The translations under genes were made by a program, and so were the position numbers. From positions 1 to 5,934 of the forward strand of contig JAGOEH010000194.1 in NCBI GenBank assembly GCA_017997825.1: 5,934 nt of DNA. The letters are read 5' to 3'. The stretch is from Candidatus Delongbacteria bacterium (GTDB taxonomy: Bacteria > JAGOEH01). The notes under the pieces were generated by a model. The model had not been told where the DNA came from and did not search any database. It saw only the letters and a program-made list of their open reading frames with translations. This document shows positions 1 through 5,363 of the stretch, one piece after another (within the stretch, counting starts at the first letter, position 1; the number at the start of each line of letters is the position of its first letter).

Positions 1-2368
1 GATTATCCCCATCCGCAATGTATTGATAAAACTGAACGTTCTGCCGGTCAAAAATATTGATGAACTGAATCGAACACACAATCTTGTTGCTGCACCCCCA
101 ATAAATCTCCCGGTAAATCCCGATATCCAGCCGGAAATAAAAAGGATACCGGTTATACAACTGCTTGTTGTCGACCAACCTCCATACTTGATTGGTTTCA
201 TCATACTGTTTTTTCTTGTAATAATTGACGAATCCGGAACCCAAAATCAACTTCAACGAGGTCTTCCACAGGGGATAATTCTTCATCTGATCCTGCACAA
301 AAAAAGTCAGGGTATGATTCTGTTCCAGCGGCCGCGGCAAATAGCCCAGACTGTCGTTCCGGATATCCTCTTTGGTGTTGAGATAGCTGTAAGTGATCCA
401 GGAATACATATCCTCGACCAGGTTCCCCCCCATGTACAGATCCAGTCCCGCCGCATAAGCCCGGGCGTCATTCCTGCCGGAATAGATGATCTGCAGATCG
501 TTGAGATGATAGCTGATCAGATCCCGCATATCCTTATAATAAGCCTCGGCCTTGATGATCCGCTTGCCCTCCGACAGCCGTTTCACCCCCAGAATATATT
601 CGGTGGATTTCTGGGATTTTAAAGCCGCTAAATTCTCCTGATTATAGGGTATCCCGGCTTCCTTGTATACCGGGGGCTGACTATACAGACCGATCGATCC
701 GTACCAGTCGGTCTCAGGACTGTACTGATAATGGAAATTGAGCCGGGGATTGAGGCGATGCTCATGATTACCCTCATTATAATAATAGCGTAATCCGGTA
801 TTGATCTCCATCCGGGGCGAAATCTCCCAGATCCGGTTGCCGTAAAAGGAGAGCTTACCGGAATTGACCCGATTGTCCCCTAAGAACTCAAAGGAGTTGA
901 TCTGGATATCGGAATTGATGTCCTGATTGTATTCATAAATATGCTCCTGCAGCAAATGATGGGAAAATTCCATTCCCACCTGATAGGAGCGCCGGCGGTC
1001 CACCGCCAGTTTGTAACTCCATTGGCGCATCCGGAAAGCGTTGTCGATGATATGCCAATTGAACTGGTCCGGTTCAATGGTCTCACCGGTATCCGGATCG
1101 GTCATCTCGGGCCGGTCGATATCGCCCTCCGCCGAGCCGGTCATATCGGAATAATCCTCCTGGATGGTCCGGGTTTTAATATCGCTGTCGATCGATTCAT
1201 CATCGCGGTACCAGGTGAAAACCTGCTGCAGCTCCAAACCGGGATTGAGCTCAAAATTCAGCGAAAAAGCCTGGACAAAGGTATTAAAGGTTGCCTGCTC
1301 ATCGCCCTCGAATACAAAATCAACCCGTTTGAAATTGAAAAGATAGGTATCCTGATAGACCACCCATTTGTTGGAGGGTGCCAGATAAAAATCCTTCCAG
1401 TTGTTGATGGAAAGGACGTTCAACCTGAGCCGGGGGTTGATCTGATGGGTCAGACTGAACTGGAGATCGGACAGATGAGGGGCATAATTGCCCTTCAATT
1501 TGTAGTTTTTAAAAAAGCTGGCCAGGCGATGATGCCGGATACCGGCGATCAAATGGGTCGACGGGTTGAGCTGCCAACTGGCCATCATGTTATAATCCAT
1601 CAGGCTGGCATGAAAATTTCCTGAAAAACTCTTCTGGTTTTGATCATAATAATGAATATCCAAGGCGGAGGATAGCTTGTCCCCGTATGTGGCATCCATC
1701 CCGCCCGAATAGAACCGCAAATCCTTGATCATAAAGGGATTGGGCAGACTGCCGTTCTCCTGGATGGCCCGCCGCAGGACCACCGGCTGAAACACCTCGA
1801 CTCGGTTGATATAGATCAGGTTTTCATCGAAATTGCCGCCGCGCACATTGTAGCGATTGGAAAACTCATTGTTGGACGTGACACCCGGCAGACTGTGGAT
1901 GGTCTGGGAAACATCGTTGAACGCGAACGGAACGACCCGCTGGATGGTATGATCGATGGTATAGGAAAAGTGTTCGGGGGATGACAATGAGGATTGATTG
2001 ACCTCAACCTCATTCATTCTGTAATCGGCTGGAACCAATCGGATGACCGGTCGAACTCCGTCCTTCACCAGTAAACAGGTATCACGATATGAAATGTGAG
2101 TGATTCGTACCGAATCTCCCCCGGCCGGCAGGGCGAGTCGAAAACGCCCGAGGGAATCACTGGTCGTCCCCGTTTTCTGATGGAGCCTGACAACATTGGC
2201 ATTGACGACCGGCCGGCCGCTCTGGCTATCGCGTAATACGCCCTGATAGTCATCGGCAACAGTCAAGCCAGCTATACACAGTACCAAAAAGATAAAAAGG
2301 GAAATAAAAAAAGAACGATTTCCAGCCCTGCTTAAGGCATTAAATAAGCTTGTAACCAAAGTCCACAT
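1..2368 (-). CDS. TonB-dependent outer-membrane receptor with N-terminal carboxypeptidase-regulatory-like domain (3' end cut by window edge)
   Basis: This is an outer-membrane beta-barrel receptor for active, TonB/ExbBD-powered uptake of a ligand that cannot be named from sequence. The frame is open from ATG 2368 to base 1, 789 codons, without a stop. In order: a signal peptide with R14 and R18 before a hydrophobic core at about 19-37, probable cleavage after A38; a carboxypeptidase-regulatory-like beta-sandwich at about 40-113 (GRPVVNANV, SDSLGRF, ITHISYRD); a linker with NEVEV at 119-123; a plug domain at about 140-240 with SLPGV (159-163), NVRGG (174-178) and GGMDATYGDKLSSALDI (222-238); then barrel strands. 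INIFDRQNV at 770-778 matches the conserved penultimate region of such receptors, so probably only some 20-40 residues are missing. A TGA lies in frame at 2383-2381. AGG touches the ATG with no spacer, so TTG at codon 4 is an alternative start. No SusD-like partner lies on the visible side. The family is certain; the substrate is unknown. Confidence 0.93.
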   Translation of the reverse strand, partial: MWTLVTSLFNALSRAGNRSFFISLFIFLVLCIAGLTVADDYQGVLRDSQSGRPVVNANVVRLHQKTGTTSDSLGRFRLALPAGGDSVRITHISYRDTCLLVKDGVRPVIRLVPADYRMNEVEVNQSSLSSPEHFSYTIDHTIQRVVPFAFNDVSQTIHSLPGVTSNNEFSNRYNVRGGNFDENLIYINRVEVFQPVVLRRAIQENGSLPNPFMIKDLRFYSGGMDATYGDKLSSALDIHYYDQNQKSFSGNFHASLMDYNMMASWQLNPSTHLIAGIRHHRLASFFKNYKLKGNYAPHLSDLQFSLTHQINPRLRLNVLSINNWKDFYLAPSNKWVVYQDTYLFNFKRVDFVFEGDEQATFNTFVQAFSLNFELNPGLELQQVFTWYRDDESIDSDIKTRTIQEDYSDMTGSAEGDIDRPEMTDPDTGETIEPDQFNWHIIDNAFRMRQWSYKLAVDRRRSYQVGMEFSHHLLQEHIYEYNQDINSDIQINSFEFLGDNRVNSGKLSFYGNRIWEISPRMEINTGLRYYYNEGNHEHRLNPRLNFHYQYSPETDWYGSIGLYSQPPVYKEAGIPYNQENLAALKSQKSTEYILGVKRLSEGKRIIKAEAYYKDMRDLISYHLNDLQIIYSGRNDARAYAAGLDLYMGGNLVEDMYSWITYSYLNTKEDIRNDSLGYLPRPLEQNHTLTFFVQDQMKNYPLWKTSLKLILGSGFVNYYKKKQYDETNQVWRLVDNKQLYNRYPFYFRLDIGIYREIYWGCSNKIVCSIQFINIFDRQNVQFYQYIADGDN

Positions 2369-2382
2369 CCTGTTAAAAGTTC

Positions 2383-2406
2383 ATCAAACCAGTTACAAAC
2401 TTTGAT
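2383..2406. repeat. Short inverted repeat upstream of the TonB receptor
   Basis: ATCAAA (2383-2388) and TTTGAT (2401-2406) are perfect 6-base inverted arms around a 12-base loop. The near arm lies 15 bases upstream of the receptor start, in the 93-base gap between the tRNA and the receptor gene. It could be a weak hairpin in the leader or a regulator site. It is short and AT-rich, so chance is quite possible. No convincing promoter hexamer pair for the receptor was found in this gap. Confidence 0.25.
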
Positions 2407-2461
2407 ATGTTCTCTAATGACCTCGATCGGGCTTGGAATTGAAGTTAAAATCGAATGACGA

Positions 2462-2534
2462 TGAGGGTAGAAGGATTCGAACCTTCGACCAACAGCTTAA
2501 AAGGCTGCTGCTCTGCCAGCTGAGCTATACCCCC
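2462..2534 (-). tRNA. tRNA-Lys, anticodon UUU
   Basis: This is a complete 73-base cloverleaf that decodes AAA and AAG lysine codons. The acceptor stem pairs GGGGGTA (2534-2528) with TACCCTC (2469-2463), with one G-U pair, and the discriminator is A2462. The D stem is GCTC/GAGC around an 8-base loop containing GG. The anticodon stem is GCAGC (2508-2504) with GCTGT (2496-2492). The 7-base loop CTTTTAA puts anticodon TTT at 2501-2499, with T33 before it and A37 after. The variable loop is TGGTC. The T arm is GAAGG-TTCGAAT-CCTTC. The 3' CCA is not encoded (TCG follows the discriminator), so CCA-adding enzyme must supply it. The gene has its own promoter 53 bases downstream of the universal stress protein gene. 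No terminator follows before the receptor gene. Confidence 0.97.
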
Positions 2535-2549
2535 ACAAAAAGGTGTCTC

Positions 2550-2578
2550 AATATAGTCCTTTTTGGAATTAAAGTCAA
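2550..2578 (-). promoter_or_regulatory. Sigma70-type promoter of the tRNA-Lys gene
   Basis: On the minus strand, TTGACT (2578-2573, five of six to the -35 consensus) is followed by a 17-base spacer and TATATT (2555-2550, five of six to the -10 consensus). Transcription would start about 7 bases further on, near 2543, leaving a leader of roughly 8 bases before the mature tRNA 5' end at 2534. Spacing and position are ideal for a stable-RNA promoter. It lies just past the stop codon of the universal stress protein gene. Confidence 0.8.
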
Positions 2579-2587
2579 GAGCTTTTT

Positions 2588-3064
2588 TTATTTTTCTTTG
2601 TCGGAGATCGGATGATTCTGGAGTTGGGGGTACTTGAGCACCATGACCGGTTTGGTAGATTTGCGAACCACTTTTTCAGTCACCGAACCCAACATAGCGA
2701 ACAACGAAAAGGTATGACCATGAGATCCCATGATGATACAGTCCACATTCTCCTCGATCTCGGTCTGCAGGATCTCTTCAAAGGCATTCCCTTCCTTGAT
2801 GATATAACGGATGTTCAATTCGGGATAGCGTTCCTTAATCTCTTTGCAACGCTGTTCGGTGGCTTGTCGCATATCATCGAATCTATCGTAGAAAAAAGCC
2901 GGCAACAAGGTATTACCGTAAATGGCATAGGAGGTTTCGATCTCGATCACATGTAGCAGCAGCAATTCAGCCTGATGATTCCGGGCGAATTCCAAGGCAT
3001 CCGCCAAAGCGTAATCCGAGTAGATGGAGAAATCGGTCGGAAAAAGGATTTTGTCAAACTTCAT
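2588..3064 (-). CDS. Universal stress protein (UspA family), ATP-binding type
   Basis: This is a single-domain universal stress protein of 158 residues, the usual size for one Usp domain. These are cytoplasmic, normally dimeric proteins that help cells survive starvation and other stress; the exact role here is unknown. The N-terminal strand carries KILFPTDFS (5-13) with the conserved Asp D11. The C-terminal half has the nucleotide-binding pattern G-2x-G-9x-G-S: G113, G116, G126, S127, followed by VVRKSTKPVMVLK. The intact pattern suggests the ATP-binding (UspFG/MJ0577-like) class rather than the UspA class that lacks it. A short hydrophilic tail follows residue 145. The start is secure: GGGAGG lies 6 bases upstream, an in-frame TAG precedes it, and no other start codon lies between. 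It is transcribed away from the helicase gene and towards the tRNA. Confidence 0.95.
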   Translation of the reverse strand: MKFDKILFPTDFSIYSDYALADALEFARNHQAELLLLHVIEIETSYAIYGNTLLPAFFYDRFDDMRQATEQRCKEIKERYPELNIRYIIKEGNAFEEILQTEIEENVDCIIMGSHGHTFSLFAMLGSVTEKVVRKSTKPVMVLKYPQLQNHPISDKEK

Positions 3065-3070
3065 GCCAAG

Positions 3071-3076
3071 CCTCCC
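3071..3076 (-). promoter_or_regulatory. Ribosome-binding site of the universal stress protein gene
   Basis: The minus strand reads GGGAGG, then six bases, then ATG at 3064. This strong Shine-Dalgarno match fixes the start. A TATAAC at 3085-3080 just upstream resembles a -10 element but has no recognisable -35 partner, so no promoter is called for this gene. Confidence 0.75.
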
Positions 3077-3134
3077 TGCGTTATAATGATCATCCTAAGC
3101 CACCGGGATTCCGTCACCCGCCCATCCCCTCCGG

Positions 3135-3155
3135 CCCGGAATCCGGAAACCGGAA
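3135..3155. repeat. Three tandem 7-base units with a CCGGAA core
   Basis: The units CCCGGAA (3135-3141), TCCGGAA (3142-3148) and ACCGGAA (3149-3155) follow one another exactly, differing only in the first base. Further CCGGAA copies occur at 3176-3181 and 3320-3325 in the same intergenic region. A cluster with a fixed 7-base step could be a regulator-binding array or simple slippage. Function is unknown. Confidence 0.5.
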
Positions 3156-3303
3156 AGCCATCGTGTCATAGAGACCCGGAATACTCACATCGCCATCGCC
3201 GCCATCCAGACGGAAATGAGCGCCTGTTATCTCCAGCCATGACACAGATATAACCTTTAACCCCATAAACTACCATCGGTTCAAAAAAGTTCCAATAAAA
3301 TTG

Positions 3304-3337
3304 TACCGCCCCGGAGTTTCCGGAACAGGTCCCGGTA
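3304..3337. repeat. Nested inverted repeat upstream of the helicase gene
   Basis: Outer arms TACCG (3304-3308) and CGGTA (3333-3337) enclose an inner hairpin CCGGA-GTT-TCCGG (3311-3323). The inner right arm overlaps the 8-base palindrome TTCCGGAA (3318-3325). No T-run follows directly on the plus strand, so it is a poor fit to an intrinsic terminator. It lies just upstream of the candidate helicase promoter and may be an operator or a leader structure. Confidence 0.35.
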
Positions 3338-3351
3338 TCGGAAAATTGATG

Positions 3352-3379
3352 TTGACTTTTAGGCGGTTTTTTTTAACAT
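3352..3379 (+). promoter_or_regulatory. Candidate promoter of the helicase-mazG operon
   Basis: TTGACT (3352-3357, five of six to the -35 consensus) is followed by a 16-base spacer and TAACAT (3374-3379, four of six to the -10 consensus). Initiation about 7 bases later would fall at or next to the helicase ATG at 3387, giving a leaderless or nearly leaderless mRNA. The bases between (TGGGGCC) are at best a weak Shine-Dalgarno site. The -10 match is modest and a promoter further upstream cannot be excluded. Confidence 0.4.
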
Positions 3380-3386
3380 TGGGGCC

Positions 3387-5363
3387 ATGAATATTCGGAA
3401 TCTGGAAACAGGACTCAATCCGCCCCAACTGGAGGCGGTCCGGCAGATCGACGGCCCCCTGCTGGTCTTTGCCGGAGCCGGCAGCGGCAAGACCAAGGTG
3501 ATCACCCACCGGATCGGCTATATGCTCAGCCGGGATATCCCCCCCACCCACATCCTGGCGGTCACCTTCACCAACAAAGCCGCCGATGAGATGAAAAAGC
3601 GGATCGGGACCCTGTGCCGTGAGATCAAGCCGCGCGAGTTGACGGTCAACACCTTTCACGCTTTCGGCGTCAAAATCCTGCGCCGCTACATCCACCACCT
3701 CAACTATAAAACCAACTTCTGCATCTATACCGAACAGGAACGGCGTTCCCTGCTGAAAAAAATCCTGAACCAGGATTTCCGCGGGATCGGCGGCAGCTTT
3801 CTGCAGGCCGCCGAAATTACCATCAGCCACTGGAAAAACGCCATGCTGCTGCCGCCCGATATCACCGAAAAAGAAATGAAGAACGAACAGGGATTCATGA
3901 TCTCGGAAATCTATAAACGCTATCAAACCGCACTTCAATCCCTGAACGCCCTCGATTTTGACGATTTGATCCTGCTGACGGCCACCCTGTGGCGGATCTC
4001 ACCCCAGGCTCTCCAGGAATGCCAACAACGATACCGCTATATCATGGTGGACGAATTCCAGGATACCAATGCCGCCCAGTACACCCTGCTGCGCCAGTTG
4101 ACCCAAATGCAGCAGAACATCTGCGTGGTGGGAGACGACGACCAGAGTATCTATAGCTGGCGGGGCGCCGATATCGCCAATATCCTCAATTTCGAAAAGG
4201 ATTATCCCGGCACCCGAACCATCCGGCTGGAACAAAACTACCGGTCCACCCAGACCATTCTGGATGCCGCCAACAGCCTGATCGCCAATAATCCCACCCG
4301 GGCCGAAAAAAAACTATGGAGCAACAAAGGGACCGGATACCAACTGGACTCCTTTCAGGTCATCGACGAAAACCGGGAAGCCGAACTGGTGGCCGATAAG
4401 ATTCTGCAGATCCGCCAGTCCCTCCAGATGAGTTTCAACCAGTTCGCCGTCCTCTACCGCAGCAACGCCCAGTCCCGCAACTTCGAAATGGAATTCCGGA
4501 AAAAAAAGATCCCCTACCTGATCCTGGGAGGACAGAATTTCTTCGATCGTAAAGAGGTCAAGGATATTGTCGCCTATCTCAATGTGATCCTGAATCCGGA
4601 CGATGACATCAACCTGCTGCGCATCATCAACTGCCCCCGGCGCGGGATCGGCGAGAACTCCCTGATCAAGATCATCGGCCTGAGCCATCAGCATAACCGG
4701 CCCATCTTCGATATCCTCAAACACCATCTGAATACAGCCGATCTGAGTCCCACCAACCGCAAAAGCATCAACGAATTCCTGTGGCTGCTGGATGAATACC
4801 GCTACCACTTCCTGCATTCCGATCGCAAAAGCGATACCCTGGCCCGATTCCTGGAAGTCATCAACTACAAACGGGAACTACAGGTCCTCTATAAACAGGA
4901 CGACCAGATCGAAGCACGCTGGCAGAACGTCCAGGAGGTTATCAACGCCCTGGGCAAGGCCGAAGACGATAACCCCGACATGGAACTGCCGGAATTTATC
5001 GACCAGATCAGCCTGGGCGACGAGGAAAGCCTCTACGATAAGGACAAGGAACAAAAAGAAGCCAGCAGCGTCCGTCTGATGACCTTTCACAGCGCCAAAG
5101 GCATGGAATTCCCCTTTGTTTTCATGGTCGGAATGGAGGAAAAGATATTTCCCCACGAAAAGGCCATCCAGGACCGCAGTCTGGAAGAGGAGCGCCGGCT
5201 GTGCTATGTCGGAATCACCCGCGCCCAACAGCACCTGATCCTGGTCCATACCCGGCAGCGTTACCGCAACGGCAAACCGATGATGTCGGTTCCCTCCCGC
5301 TTTTACAAAGAGATCCCACCCCACCTGATTAACAGGAGAATAATGAATGAAAGCCTTTCATGA
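3387..5363 (+). CDS. ATP-dependent 3'-5' DNA helicase, UvrD/PcrA/Rep family (SF1A)
   Basis: This cytoplasmic motor protein unwinds DNA 3' to 5' using ATP, in repair, replication restart or removal of bound proteins. All signature motifs of the 658-residue protein are present: Q motif around Q14; Walker A GAGSGKT (30-36); motif Ia TFTNKAADEM (60-69); motif II DEFQDT (222-227); motif III GDDDQSIYSWRG (249-260); motif IV with QNYRS (283-287); motif V RLMTFHSAKGMEFP (563-576); motif VI EEERRLCYVGITRA (600-613). Domains 1B and 2B fall at roughly 111-190 and 371-545. The protein ends about 15 residues after the final SRFYKEIPP, so it lacks the C-terminal extension of typical PcrA/UvrD (about 720-750 residues) and is a little shorter than Rep. 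It could therefore be any of the three by function. An in-frame TAG at 3360-3362 bounds the start and no other standard start codon intervenes. It overlaps mazG by 17 bases. Confidence 0.96.
   Translation: MNIRNLETGLNPPQLEAVRQIDGPLLVFAGAGSGKTKVITHRIGYMLSRDIPPTHILAVTFTNKAADEMKKRIGTLCREIKPRELTVNTFHAFGVKILRRYIHHLNYKTNFCIYTEQERRSLLKKILNQDFRGIGGSFLQAAEITISHWKNAMLLPPDITEKEMKNEQGFMISEIYKRYQTALQSLNALDFDDLILLTATLWRISPQALQECQQRYRYIMVDEFQDTNAAQYTLLRQLTQMQQNICVVGDDDQSIYSWRGADIANILNFEKDYPGTRTIRLEQNYRSTQTILDAANSLIANNPTRAEKKLWSNKGTGYQLDSFQVIDENREAELVADKILQIRQSLQMSFNQFAVLYRSNAQSRNFEMEFRKKKIPYLILGGQNFFDRKEVKDIVAYLNVILNPDDDINLLRIINCPRRGIGENSLIKIIGLSHQHNRPIFDILKHHLNTADLSPTNRKSINEFLWLLDEYRYHFLHSDRKSDTLARFLEVINYKRELQVLYKQDDQIEARWQNVQEVINALGKAEDDNPDMELPEFIDQISLGDEESLYDKDKEQKEASSVRLMTFHSAKGMEFPFVFMVGMEEKIFPHEKAIQDRSLEEERRLCYVGITRAQQHLILVHTRQRYRNGKPMMSVPSRFYKEIPPHLINRRIMNESLS
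5334..5338 (+). promoter_or_regulatory. Ribosome-binding site of mazG, inside the helicase gene
   Basis: AGGAG lies 8 bases before ATG 5347 and within the last codons of the helicase. An ATG at 5343 is only 4 bases away and is in the helicase frame, so it is not the mazG start. TGA at 5344-5346, in the mazG frame, directly precedes ATG 5347 and rules out a longer mazG protein. Confidence 0.8.

Larger units (their letters stand above)
3065..3386. other. Divergent intergenic region between the universal stress protein and helicase genes
   Basis: This 322-base stretch separates two divergently transcribed genes, and I see no convincing gene in it. It contains the Shine-Dalgarno site of the stress protein gene, a three-unit CCGGAA heptamer repeat, a nested inverted repeat and a candidate helicase promoter, each listed separately. 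The longest minus-strand reading frame noted (3266 to 3114, 50 codons) has no ribosome-binding site and is not accepted as a gene. Transcription start points for both flanking genes must lie here. Confidence 0.7.

Noticed and set aside
23-622. 199-codon plus-strand open frame, and others at 941-1624 and 1164-1346
   Set aside because: They lie antisense to the TonB receptor, whose frame is intact over the whole stretch with recognisable domains. Their translations show no domain.
2257-2290. Lipoprotein signal (Cys31 in FLVLC) in the receptor N-terminus
   Set aside because: The residue before Cys is Leu, which does not fit the lipobox requirement for Gly, Ala or Ser. The TVA-D site fits ordinary signal peptidase I.
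3082-3087. Perfect TATAAT on the plus strand
   Set aside because: No -35 element at proper spacing (the nearest TTGTCA is 25 bases away), and it is about 300 bases from the next plus-strand gene.
3135-3155. CRISPR-like array
   Set aside because: Units are 7 bases with no spacers, and no cas gene is present.
2612-3253. Plus-strand open frames at 2612-2956 and 2975-3253
   Set aside because: They are antisense to the universal stress protein or run into the intergenic repeats. They have no family motifs and are low-complexity in the non-coding part.
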